Part shown: positions 24,289 through 32,228 of the stretch, piece after piece
How the letters are laid out: each line of letters opens with the position of its first letter
Numbering within the stretch: position 1 is the stretch's first letter
Source of the DNA: Chloroflexota bacterium
Lineage (GTDB): Bacteria > Chloroflexota > Dehalococcoidia > Tepidiformales > Tepidiformaceae
Reading direction: 5' to 3'
DNA length: 45,529 nucleotides
Assembly (NCBI GenBank): GCA_963169135.1
Contig: CAUJEQ010000262.1
Span: 1-45,529, forward strand
Position numbers and translations under genes: made by a program
Notes under the pieces: model-generated
What the model saw: the letters and a program-made list of their open reading frames with translations, nothing else
Databases searched by the model: none
Told to the model about the DNA's origin: nothing

Positions 24289-26136
24289 CTATACGCTCGC
24301 ACCGGCCGCAGCAAACTTGGCTCGCTTCGTCTCGCGGGCGCGGAGGGTCGGGTTCAGCTCCGCCTTGCGGATGCGCAGGGACTTCGGGGTCACCTCGACC
24401 ATCTCGTCGTTCCCGATGAGCGAGAGACTGCGCTCGAGACTCGGCGGCGACGGCGGGACGAGCTTGACGGCGATGTCGGAGGTCGAGCTGCGGATGTTCG
24501 TGAGCTGCTTCGCCCGGCAGACGTTGACGTCGAGGTCGGTGTCTTTCGCGTGCAGGCCAACGACCATGCCCGCATAGACGTCGTCGCCCGGGGAGATGAA
24601 GAGCATGCCGCGCTCCTGGGCATTCGCGATGCCGAAGCTGAGTGCCGTTCCGGTCTCGGAGGCGACGAGCGCACCGTTCCGGTGCCGGGTGATCTCGCCC
24701 GCCCAGGGCCGGTAGCCCAGGTACTCGGCGTTCATGATCCCTTCGCCGCCGGTACCGCTGATAAATGAATCGCGGAAGCCGATGAGGCCGCGGGTGGGCA
24801 CCTCGAAGTCGAGCCGGACGTTACCGTTGTGGTCGGAGTGCATCCCGACCATCTGGGCTTTCCGTCCCGAGAGCGTCTCGATCAAGAACCCGGTGGCGGA
24901 CTCGGGCGCTTCGACGTACAGGCGCTCGAACGGTTCTTCACGGCCGTGCAGCCCGTGGTGAACGATGACCTCGGGGCGCGTGACCGCGAACTCGTAGCCC
25001 TCGCGCCGCATGGTCTCGACAAGGATGGCGAGGTGGAGTTCGCCCCGGCCGCTCACGACGAACTGGTCCGCCGATTCTCCGTCCTCGACACGCAGCGCGA
25101 CGTTGGTCTCGACTTCGCGGAAGAGGCGCTCCCGTAGCTGGCGGCTCGTCACAAACTGGCCCTCGCGGCCGGCGAACGGCGAGTCATTGACGCGGAAGGT
25201 CATCTTCATCGCTGGCTCTTCGATGGTGATGACCGGCAGTGGCTCGGTGACCAACGGGCTGGCGATGGTCTCGCCAATCAGGATGTCGCTGATGCCGGTG
25301 AGGGCGACGATGTCGCCGGCGCGCGCCTCCTGCAGCTCCACCCGCCCGAGGCCCTCGAAGCCGAACAGCTGAGCGACGCGATGCTGGCTGGTCTGGCCTT
25401 CGTGATTGAAGCGAATGATCGACTCCCCCGCCCGCACAACGCCGTCGCTGATGCGTCCGACCGCAATGCGGCCGCGGTAGCTGTCGTACATGAGCGTCGT
25501 GGCGAGCATGCGGAACGGCGCAGTTTCGTCGGCCACGGGGCCGGGAACGTACTCGATGATTGCGTCGAGCAGCGGCTGCATCGTGCCCGACGTTATGTCG
25601 GGCGTAACCCCGGCGTAGCCGTCGCGAGCATTCGCGTAGAGGGTCGGGAACTCGAGCTGGTGGTCCTTCGTCGCGAGGTCCAGGAAGAGGTCGCTGGTCT
25701 CGTGGATCACTTCATCGATGCGGGCGTTCGGCCGATCGATCTTGTTGACCACCACGATGGGGTGGAGGCCGATCTCAAGCGCTTTGCGGAGGACGAACTT
25801 GGTCTGCGGCATGGGACCCTCGACCGAGTCGATCAGCAGCAGACAACCGTCGGCCATGTTCAGCACCCGCTCGACCTCGCCGCCAAAGTCGGCATGGCCA
25901 GGCGTGTCGATAATGTTGATGCGGACGCCGGCGTACTCGATGGCGGCGTTCTTGGCCATGATCGTGATGCCCTTCTCGCGTTCGAGAGGATTCGAATCGA
26001 GGATGAGCGTGCCGACCGCTTCATTCTCGCGGAACACGTGTGATTGCTTCAGGAGGGCATCGACCAGAGTGGTCTTCCCGTGGTCGACATGGGCGATGAT
26101 GGCGATGTTGCGCACGTCGGCGCGGCGTTGGGACAT
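24289..26136 (-). CDS. typA: Ribosome-binding GTPase TypA/BipA
   Basis: 615 residues from the ATG at 26136, the family's normal length. G motifs: AHVDHGKTT (about 15-23), the switch region with EREKGITI, DTPGHADFGGEVERVL, and NKIDRPNAR. Domains II and III follow, then the BipA-specific C-terminal domain (GMHSDHNGNVRLDFEVPTRGLIGFRDSFISGTGGEGIMN is diagnostic). It acts on the ribosome during assembly and stress adaptation, including cold. It is divergent from clpP, and the 3' end faces the MFS gene across 33 bp. Confidence 0.97.
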   Translation of the reverse strand: MSQRRADVRNIAIIAHVDHGKTTLVDALLKQSHVFRENEAVGTLILDSNPLEREKGITIMAKNAAIEYAGVRINIIDTPGHADFGGEVERVLNMADGCLLLIDSVEGPMPQTKFVLRKALEIGLHPIVVVNKIDRPNARIDEVIHETSDLFLDLATKDHQLEFPTLYANARDGYAGVTPDITSGTMQPLLDAIIEYVPGPVADETAPFRMLATTLMYDSYRGRIAVGRISDGVVRAGESIIRFNHEGQTSQHRVAQLFGFEGLGRVELQEARAGDIVALTGISDILIGETIASPLVTEPLPVITIEEPAMKMTFRVNDSPFAGREGQFVTSRQLRERLFREVETNVALRVEDGESADQFVVSGRGELHLAILVETMRREGYEFAVTRPEVIVHHGLHGREEPFERLYVEAPESATGFLIETLSGRKAQMVGMHSDHNGNVRLDFEVPTRGLIGFRDSFISGTGGEGIMNAEYLGYRPWAGEITRHRNGALVASETGTALSFGIANAQERGMLFISPGDDVYAGMVVGLHAKDTDLDVNVCRAKQLTNIRSSTSDIAVKLVPPSPPSLERSLSLIGNDEMVEVTPKSLRIRKAELNPTLRARETKRAKFAAAGASV

Positions 26137-26303
26137 AGATCCAGTGTGCTGGACGCACCGGTAACCGCATAGGCGCGATTCGGGACTCTGTGGATCAGCA
26201 CCTCCTCGCGGTTGGGCGGGCGACGGCGCCCCGTGCTCGCTTTGCGCGATCGGGCGGGCAAGCGGCACACTGGAATCACGCGCCGAGCGCGAGGAGGCAT
26301 TGC

Positions 26304-26999
26304 ATGAGCAGCAGCTACGATCTGATCCAGGAAGTTATCGCGGGCAAGCGCCCCGACGCGGAACTCGTGCGCCCCTCGGCCATCATGCCGTTCGTCATCG
26401 AAAGCGACGGCCGCCGCGAGCGCGCCTACGACATTTACTCGTTGCTCTTGAAAGAACGGATCGTCTTCCTTGGCACGCCGATCGATGCCATGGTGGCGAA
26501 CGTGGTCATCGCGCAGCTCCTCTACCTGGCCCGCGAAGACGACGAGAAGGACATCATGATGTACATCAACTGCCCGGGCGGGAGCGTGACCGCGGGGCTG
26601 GCGATGCTCGACACGATGAACCTGATCCGGCCGAACGTCTCCACGCTCTGCATGGGTCTGGCAGCCAGCATGGGCACCGTCATGCTGACTTCCGGCGCCA
26701 AGGGCAAGCGCTACGCGCTCCCGAACAGCACCATCCACCTGCACCAGGTGCTCGGTGGAGCGCAGGGCCAGGCACGCGACATCGAGATCCAGGCGCGCGA
26801 GACGCTCCGCCTGCAGAAAGTGCTCCGCAACATCATCCAGACAACGACCGGCCAGCCGATGGAACGCATCGAACATGACACCGACCGCGATTTCTGGCTC
26901 GACCCGGAGGCGGCGAAAGACTACGGGCTGATCGACGAAATCCTGGCGCACCCGAAGCAGATCGCCGCGGCGAGCCCGAATGGGAAGGCCGCGAGCTAA
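26304..26999 (+). CDS. clpP: ATP-dependent Clp protease proteolytic subunit
   Basis: 231 residues from the ATG at 26304, with GAGGAGG 6 nt upstream; the longer open frame upstream is not domain-like. The catalytic triad is visible: Ser122 in GLAASMGTVML, His147 in STIHLHQVLGG, and probably Asp192 in HDTDRDFWLD. SLLLKERIVFLG and MYINCPGGSV are family hallmarks. The tail of about 20 residues after DEILAHP is slightly longer than usual. It forms the tetradecameric barrel that degrades unfolded or tagged proteins delivered by ClpX, ClpC or ClpA; no Clp ATPase gene lies beside it. Upstream sequence is shared with divergent typA. Confidence 0.97.
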   Translation: MSSSYDLIQEVIAGKRPDAELVRPSAIMPFVIESDGRRERAYDIYSLLLKERIVFLGTPIDAMVANVVIAQLLYLAREDDEKDIMMYINCPGGSVTAGLAMLDTMNLIRPNVSTLCMGLAASMGTVMLTSGAKGKRYALPNSTIHLHQVLGGAQGQARDIEIQARETLRLQKVLRNIIQTTTGQPMERIEHDTDRDFWLDPEAAKDYGLIDEILAHPKQIAAASPNGKAAS

Positions 27000-27024
27000 C
27001 CGCCAGCGCACGCTCCGGCATGGA

Positions 27025-28299
27025 TTACCGCGTAACCGCCGGGATGAGATCCATGCCCATGTAGGCCTGGAGCACCTCGGGGATGGCGATACTGCCGTCC
27101 TCACGCTGGTAATTCTCCATCACGGCGATCACCGTCCGGGGAAGGGCGAGCCCGCTGGCGTTGAGCATGTGTGGGTTGCGCGTAGGCTGGGCGCCGCCAG
27201 AGCGATAGCGGATATTTGCACGCCGGGCCTGGAAGTCCAGGCAGTTCGAGGCTGAACTCACTTCGAGCCATTCACCCTGCCCGGGCGCCCAGATCTCCAG
27301 GTCAAACGTCCGCGTCGCATTGAACCCCACATCACCCGAGCACAGCTCCACAAGGCGGTAGGGCAGCCCCAGGATGGCCGGGATCGAACGTGCCTGCGCA
27401 ACCAGCAGATCAAGTTCGGCCGCGCTCTGCTCGGGCTCGCAATAGACGAACATCTCGACCTTTTCGAACTGGTGGCCGCGCTTGATGCCACGGACGTCAC
27501 GGCCAGCGCTCATCTTTTCCCGCCTGAAGCACGGCGTGTGTGCCACGAACCGCATCGGCAATTCGCCTGCCGGGATAATCTCATCGCGGTAGAGGTTGAC
27601 GAATGCGACCTCCGCCGTGGGGATGAAGAAATAGTCCTCTTCCGCATCGCGATAGAGGTTGTCGCGGAACTTGGGGAGCTGTCCGGCTGCGTAGAGCGAC
27701 GCCTCGTTGAGCATGTACGGCAGGTAGGCTTCGGTGAATCCCGCCCTCCCGTGCTCGTTGAGCATGAGCTGGATGAGTGCGCGCTGGAGCCTCGCCAGCG
27801 CGCCGCGCAGGGTGTAGAAGCGGGAGCCGGACATCTTCGCGCCGCGCTCAATGTCCAGGCCGCCAACTATCTCGCCGATCTCCCAGTGCGGACGTGGCGC
27901 GAAGGGAAAGTGGGGCAATTCGCCGACCACCTCGACGACCCGGTTCGACGTCTCGTCGGGGCCCTTGGGCACGTTCGGGTCGAGGATGTTCGGGACCTCG
28001 TAGAGCTTCTCCTGAAGCTCGGTCTCGACCTTCTTCAGGCGACCGTCGAGGCGGTCGATCTCATCGCCGACGAGGCGCATTTCGGCGACGCGGATCTCGC
28101 GGTCTGCGGCATCTTTCGACTGCCCAATCGCCTTGCTGACCGTGTTTCGCTTCGCGCGCAAGGCTTCGACCTGCTGGAGGAGGCCCCGGCGGTCCTCATC
28201 GAGCTGCAAGATGCGGTCGATGGGGGCGGTCGTGTTGCGGAGCAGAACATCGCGCTTCACGCGTTCCACGTTCTCGCGGATGTACTGCAGGCTGAGCAT
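27025..28299 (-). CDS. serS: Seryl-tRNA synthetase
   Basis: 424 residues, normal length. The N-terminal long antiparallel coiled coil (about 25-105; IDRILQLDEDRRGLLQQVEALRAKRNTVSKAIG) grips the tRNA-Ser long arm. The class II catalytic core follows, with TAEVAFVNLYRDEI (motif 1 region), FRREKMSAGRDVRGIKRGHQFEKVE (motif 2) and NASGLALPRTVIAVMENYQREDGSIAIPEVL (motif 3). It charges tRNA-Ser with serine. It lies 3 bp behind the NUDIX gene on the same strand, so lysS-NUDIX-serS form one operon. Confidence 0.98.
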   Translation of the reverse strand: MLSLQYIRENVERVKRDVLLRNTTAPIDRILQLDEDRRGLLQQVEALRAKRNTVSKAIGQSKDAADREIRVAEMRLVGDEIDRLDGRLKKVETELQEKLYEVPNILDPNVPKGPDETSNRVVEVVGELPHFPFAPRPHWEIGEIVGGLDIERGAKMSGSRFYTLRGALARLQRALIQLMLNEHGRAGFTEAYLPYMLNEASLYAAGQLPKFRDNLYRDAEEDYFFIPTAEVAFVNLYRDEIIPAGELPMRFVAHTPCFRREKMSAGRDVRGIKRGHQFEKVEMFVYCEPEQSAAELDLLVAQARSIPAILGLPYRLVELCSGDVGFNATRTFDLEIWAPGQGEWLEVSSASNCLDFQARRANIRYRSGGAQPTRNPHMLNASGLALPRTVIAVMENYQREDGSIAIPEVLQAYMGMDLIPAVTR

Positions 28300-28302
28300 G
28301 AT

Positions 28303-28809
28303 TCAGGACTCCCGGACCGCGGCGGCGGATAGTGCGCGAATGCCGAGGAGTCGAACGTCCTCGGCAACCGGCACGAGCGTACCATCGGGTGCCGGGAGGG
28401 AAAACGCCTCCGCCAGCTCGGCCGCCGAGAACCACTGGTGCTGTCCGTGCGGGATGGGCGCCCCGAAATCCACCCGGGCCCGCGCCAGGGTGAAGTACAC
28501 GTGGTCGATGTGCTGGTGGAACGGCTGGTCGTCCCGGACGATGTCCTCGACGAGGATGACGGCGGGGGGTGGAAGGACCAGGGGGCGGTCCACGACCAGC
28601 AGCCCCCCAGGCGGAATGACTTCCACCGGCAAGCCGGACTCCTCGAGGGCCTCGCGGACCGCGCCCTGGACTGGGTCCTCGTTGGGTTCGAGGTGGCCGC
28701 CGGGCGGGAGCCACATCCGTAACTTCCCGTGCCAGAGGAGAAGGGTCCGTCCGGCGGCCACCACGTAGGCGGTTGCCGTGTGGTGCCGCTCGAACGGTGT
28801 GTCCCTCAT
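28303..28809 (-). CDS. NUDIX hydrolase
   Basis: 168 residues. The NUDIX box is complete: GGHLEPNEDPVQGAVREALEESGL fits Gx5Ex7REUxEExGU (about 37-60), which binds the metal for hydrolysis of a nucleoside-diphosphate-linked substrate. The surrounding sequence (TATAYVVAAGRTLLLWHGKLRMWLPPGG) is like housecleaning NUDIX enzymes, and the substrate is not predictable. Its start overlaps the stop of lysS by 4 bp (ATGA) and serS follows after 3 bp, so translation is coupled with two tRNA synthetases. That hints at clean-up of aminoacyl-adenylates or dinucleoside polyphosphates, but this is speculation. Confidence 0.9.
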   Translation of the reverse strand: MRDTPFERHHTATAYVVAAGRTLLLWHGKLRMWLPPGGHLEPNEDPVQGAVREALEESGLPVEVIPPGGLLVVDRPLVLPPPAVILVEDIVRDDQPFHQHIDHVYFTLARARVDFGAPIPHGQHQWFSAAELAEAFSLPAPDGTLVPVAEDVRLLGIRALSAAAVRES

Positions 28810-30275
28810 CCTTTGACCGACTTCAGCTGCGGGAACAGGATGACGTCGCGGATCGAATCCTGCTCGGTCAAGATCATCAGCAGGCGGTCGATGCCCATGC
28901 CGAAACCGCCGGTCGGGGGCATACCGTGCTCCAGCGCGAACAGGAAGTCCTCGTCGACCAGCTCCGCCTCGTCGTCGCCCGCGGCCTTGAGCCGCGCCTG
29001 CTCCTCGAACCGGGCCCGCTGATCTACGGGGTCGTTGAGCTCGGTGTAGGCGTTCCCGGCCTCGAAGCCGCCGATGAACACCTCCCAGCGCTCCACCAGG
29101 CCGGGGTTGTCCGTGCGGCGCTTCGCCAACGGCGAGAGTTCCACCGGATAGTCCATCAGGAATGTCGGCTGGACGAGGCGCGGCTCAACGTAGTGCGACA
29201 TCGCCTCGTCGACGAGCTTCCCGTAGCCTGCGGTCGGCGGCAGGTCGAGACCGCGGCGCTCGAGCTCGGCGCGGAGGGTGTCGGCCGTCGAGAACTCTTC
29301 GAGTTCGAGGGCGCCGTACTCTCTGAGCGCATCGTGAAGGGTGATGCGCCGCCATGGCCGCTCCAGGCTGATTTCCTGGCCGCGGAAGGTGAACCTGCTC
29401 TTGCCCAGGACCTCGTGCGCGACTGTGCTGATCATCTCTTCGACCAGCATCGAGACATCGTGGTAGTCGGCGTAGGCCTGGTACAGCTCGATCATGGTGA
29501 ACTCGGGGTTGTACTTGGCGCCGAGTCCCTCATTGCGGAATATGCGGCCCATTTCGTACACGCGCTCGAAGCCTCCAACCACCATCCGCTTGAGATAGAG
29601 CTCGAGGCTGATGCGCAGGTGCCGCTCTTCTTCGAGGGCGTTGTAGTACGTCGTGAACGGCCTGGCAGCCGCACCGCCGGCTTCCTCCTGGAGGACAGGC
29701 GTCTCCACTTCGAGGAAGCCGCGAGCATCGAGGAACCGGCGGATCGCGGACACGACCTTGCTGCGGACGATGAACCGTTGGCGTGTCTCCTCGTTGGCCA
29801 TCAGGTCGAGGTAGCGTTTGCGCTGCCGGAGTTCGACGTCGGCCAGGCCGTGGTACTTCTCAGGTGGCGCGTGAAGCGCCTTGGTGAGCATGGTCCAGTG
29901 CGCGGCCTGGACTGTGGGCTGGCCCGTCCGCGTGCGAATCGGGGTGCCGTTGACGCCGATGAAATCGCCGAGGTCGATGAGCCGAAGCGAATCGTAGTTC
30001 GCCAGGGAGTTCTGGCGCATCAGCACCTGGATGCGGCCGCTCCCGTCCAGCAAGTCGAGGAAGGTGGCCTTGCCCATATCGCGCTTGGCCACGACGCGGC
30101 CGGCGATGTCGACCTCGATCCCCTCGACTTCGGATTCGCCTTCGGGCAGGGCTTCGACGAGCAGGGTCACGTCAGCTGCCATGTGGGTACGGGTCAGCCT
30201 CGGCGGGTAGGGGTCAATGCCGGCGGCACGCAGCTCTTCGGCCTTGGCGACACGCTGCGCCATGAGTTCATCCAC
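28806..30275 (-). CDS. lysS: Lysyl-tRNA synthetase, class II
   Basis: 489 residues from a GTG at 30275 that has GGAAGGGG (30284-30291) 8 nt upstream; the open frame continues 18 codons further without support. An N-terminal OB-fold binds the anticodon (about 45-150; VAKRDMGKATFLDLLDGSGRIQVL). The class II core carries ETPVLQEEAGGAAARPF, motif 2 FRNEGLGAKYNPEFTMIE and motif 3 PPTGGFGMGIDRLLMIL near the C-terminus. It charges tRNA-Lys. It sits downstream of greA, separated by a hairpin, and is followed by the overlapping NUDIX gene. Confidence 0.97.
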   Translation of the reverse strand: MDELMAQRVAKAEELRAAGIDPYPPRLTRTHMAADVTLLVEALPEGESEVEGIEVDIAGRVVAKRDMGKATFLDLLDGSGRIQVLMRQNSLANYDSLRLIDLGDFIGVNGTPIRTRTGQPTVQAAHWTMLTKALHAPPEKYHGLADVELRQRKRYLDLMANEETRQRFIVRSKVVSAIRRFLDARGFLEVETPVLQEEAGGAAARPFTTYYNALEEERHLRISLELYLKRMVVGGFERVYEMGRIFRNEGLGAKYNPEFTMIELYQAYADYHDVSMLVEEMISTVAHEVLGKSRFTFRGQEISLERPWRRITLHDALREYGALELEEFSTADTLRAELERRGLDLPPTAGYGKLVDEAMSHYVEPRLVQPTFLMDYPVELSPLAKRRTDNPGLVERWEVFIGGFEAGNAYTELNDPVDQRARFEEQARLKAAGDDEAELVDEDFLFALEHGMPPTGGFGMGIDRLLMILTEQDSIRDVILFPQLKSVKG

Positions 30276-30301
30276 GGTCTGTTCCCCTTCCACAACGCAA
30301 A

Positions 30302-30323
30302 CGGGCCGCTGCGACGCGGCCCG
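30302..30323 (-). terminator. Hairpin between greA and lysS
   Basis: Perfect 8-bp stem (30302-30309 with 30316-30323, arm CGGGCCGC, loop TGCGAC). On the minus strand it is followed by TTTGCGTT, so it could be a weak terminator after greA. The T-run is short and read-through into lysS is likely. Confidence 0.4.
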
Positions 30324-30350
30324 GAACATACCATCGCAGACCGGCGCCGG

Positions 30351-30818
30351 TCAGTCGATCTTCAGCACTTTCACCTTGATGACGCCCTTGGGCACGTTCA
30401 CTTCCACGGAGTCGCCGACAGCCTTGCCCAGCAGCGCGGCACCGACGGGTGACTCATTCGAGATTTTCCCGTTCAGGGGGTCCGCCTCGGGCGCGCCAAC
30501 GATCTGGTAGTGGCGCACCGTGCCGTCCTGGTCGACCTGCACTCCGCTGCCCACCATCACGCGCCCGGCGTGGTGTGCTCCGGCCTCGTCGATGATGCGG
30601 GCGCGGCGCAGGATGTCCTCGACTTCCAGGATGCGGCCTTCAACGCGCCCTTGCTCCATCTTGGCATCGTCGTATTCGGCGTCGTTCTGGCTGGTTCCCT
30701 GCTCCTGGGCGTTGTGGATCATCTCGGCCACTTCGCGGCGGCGCGCGCGGAGTGCTTCGAGCTCGTGTTCGAGCTTTGTTTTTCCTTCACGTGTCAGAGG
30801 AACGGGCTTATCGGTCAT
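30351..30818 (-). CDS. greA: Transcription elongation factor GreA
   Basis: 155 residues from the ATG at 30818, close to the usual 158. The N-terminal coiled coil includes LTREGKTKLEHELEALRARRREVAEMIHNAQEQGTSQNDAEYDDAKMEQGRVEGRI, with the acidic tip (DAEYDDAK) that reaches the RNA polymerase active site and stimulates transcript cleavage. The C-terminal FKBP-like domain ends with ISNESPVGAALLGKAVGDSVEVNVPKG. A longer frame upstream is an artefact of the overlapping protease gene. A promoter and a terminator-like hairpin lie directly upstream (listed separately), pointing to leader-based control. Confidence 0.97.
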   Translation of the reverse strand: MTDKPVPLTREGKTKLEHELEALRARRREVAEMIHNAQEQGTSQNDAEYDDAKMEQGRVEGRILEVEDILRRARIIDEAGAHHAGRVMVGSGVQVDQDGTVRHYQIVGAPEADPLNGKISNESPVGAALLGKAVGDSVEVNVPKGVIKVKVLKID

Positions 30819-30850
30819 GTCGTACCCTAACTGGCAACGGAGCCCTGAAG

Positions 30851-30923
30851 ACAAAAAGGGACTGAGGCCAAGCAGTGCCTCAGTCGCAGACTCAGTATAC
30901 CGGCGCGGAACCATCCGCGGCAA
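30851..30923 (-). promoter_or_regulatory. greA promoter and leader terminator (candidate attenuator)
   Basis: On the minus strand, TATACT (30894-30899) is a good -10 box and TTGCCG (30918-30923) a fair -35 box with 18-bp spacing. Transcription would start near 30887. The transcript then immediately forms a perfect 8-bp hairpin (ACTGAGGC/GCCTCAGT, plus-strand 30861-30868 and 30877-30884, 8-nt loop), followed by CCCTTTTTG, an intrinsic-terminator layout. It ends about 33 nt before the greA ATG. Early termination before greA, as known for the E. coli greA leader, is the natural reading. Confidence 0.55.
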
Positions 30924-30944
30924 ACCAACGGAGAGGCCCACGGC

Positions 30945-32225
30945 TTGACCAACGATGACCTGCATGGCCCCGGGCAGGAACCCGGCGAACGGCTGCGTCC
31001 CCCGTGGGAACGTCGCCTCGAGGCATCCTCCCACGCGGAACCTGCGAGTCCCTGGCGGGCGACCGCCCTTCCGGGCGACGGACCTTTGACCGATTCCCGG
31101 GGGCCAGGTGCCCCCGAACCGGTTCGGGCCCACGGATCCCGCCTCGGGGCGCTCCCGCTGACCGGCATGATGCTGGGAGCCGCGCTTCTGGGTGGGCTCC
31201 TGGGGGGCGCCATCGTCGCCTCCGTCGTGTCCCGGGGGGATGACTCTTCGGGCACCCTGGGCCGCGAGGACGCTTCCGTCCTGACCGTGGAGCAGACCAG
31301 CGCCATCGCCGACGTCGCCGCTGACGCGCGGCCTGGCGTTGTTCGGATCGAAAGCATCAAGGCGACAGCGACCGGGCAGGAGCAGGATGTCGGCAGTGGG
31401 GTGGTACTGGACCTCGATGGCCACATCGTGACCAACGCCCACGTGGTGGTTGGCACGGACACGCTGAAGGTCGTGCTGGCAGACGGGACCGAACGCCCGG
31501 CCGTGCTCGTGGGCCACGACTTTCCCTTCACGGACGTGGCCGTGCTGCAGATCGGGCCGGGGGACCTCACACCCATCGCCGCAGGCGATTCGTCGGTCCT
31601 GCGGCTCGGCGAGACGGTGGTGGCCATCGGCAACCCGCTTGCGGAGTTCGATGGCAGCGTGAGCGTCGGCGTGATCAGCGGGCTGAATCGCGTGCGGATC
31701 TTCGATGGCGTCCGCCAGGTGGACCTCATCCAGACCGACGCGGCCGTCAACAACGGCAACAGCGGTGGAGCGCTCCTGAATCTCGCGGGCCAGTTCATTG
31801 GTATGCCGACAGCGGTGCTCCGGCAGTCGCGATCAGGTTCGACGGTAGAAGGCATAGCGTTTGCCCTGCCGGCCAACCGGGTCTTGGACATCGCCAACCA
31901 GATCATCGCGAACGGAGGGCCTATCGAACGTGCGAGCCTGGGGCTTGAGCACATCGACATCACAGCCGACAACATCTCCCGGCTGCCGCGGACAGCCGTG
32001 AACGAAGGAGCCATCGTGGCGGCGGTCGCCTCCGGCGGGCCGTCGGCAGAGGCCGGCATCCGCGTTGGCGACGTGATTACCATGCTTGGCGATGCCGGTG
32101 TCGATCGGGCGAATCCACTCTATAACGCGCTGATGCCGCACGATCCGGGCGAGACCGTCCGGGTTGTCCTCAATCGGAATGGCCGGATAATCGAAGTCGA
32201 GGTTCGCCTTGCCAAACGTTCGTAG
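30945..32225 (+). CDS. Membrane-anchored HtrA/DegP-type serine protease with PDZ domain
   Basis: 426 residues from a TTG at 30945, with GGAGAGG 8 nt upstream. A cytoplasmic Pro/Arg-rich tail of about 70 residues precedes one membrane segment (about 71-96, GMMLGAALLGGLLGGAIVASVV), so the protease faces outside. Trypsin-like catalytic triad: His166 in VTNAHVVVG, Asp197 in FTDVAVLQI, Ser273 in NNGNSGGALL. A C-terminal PDZ domain (about 330-420; ASGGPSAEAGIRVGDVI) recognises substrate C-termini. It should degrade or refold damaged envelope proteins. It is divergent from greA and 3 bp upstream of the GH18-like gene. Confidence 0.94.
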   Translation: MTNDDLHGPGQEPGERLRPPWERRLEASSHAEPASPWRATALPGDGPLTDSRGPGAPEPVRAHGSRLGALPLTGMMLGAALLGGLLGGAIVASVVSRGDDSSGTLGREDASVLTVEQTSAIADVAADARPGVVRIESIKATATGQEQDVGSGVVLDLDGHIVTNAHVVVGTDTLKVVLADGTERPAVLVGHDFPFTDVAVLQIGPGDLTPIAAGDSSVLRLGETVVAIGNPLAEFDGSVSVGVISGLNRVRIFDGVRQVDLIQTDAAVNNGNSGGALLNLAGQFIGMPTAVLRQSRSGSTVEGIAFALPANRVLDIANQIIANGGPIERASLGLEHIDITADNISRLPRTAVNEGAIVAAVASGGPSAEAGIRVGDVITMLGDAGVDRANPLYNALMPHDPGETVRVVLNRNGRIIEVEVRLAKRS

Positions 32226-32228
32226 CGT

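Noticed and set aside
30340..30351. 12-bp palindrome ACCGGCGCCGGT at the greA stop codon
   Set aside because: Perfect palindrome without loop overlapping the stop; expected occasionally at this GC content and not clearly functional.
28773..30452. 559-codon open frame on the + strand, opposite lysS
   Set aside because: It is the complement of the clearly coding lysS and adjoining genes; GC-rich third positions keep the opposite frame open, and the translation (repeated VDQ, RREL and EDRR-like stretches) shows no domain.
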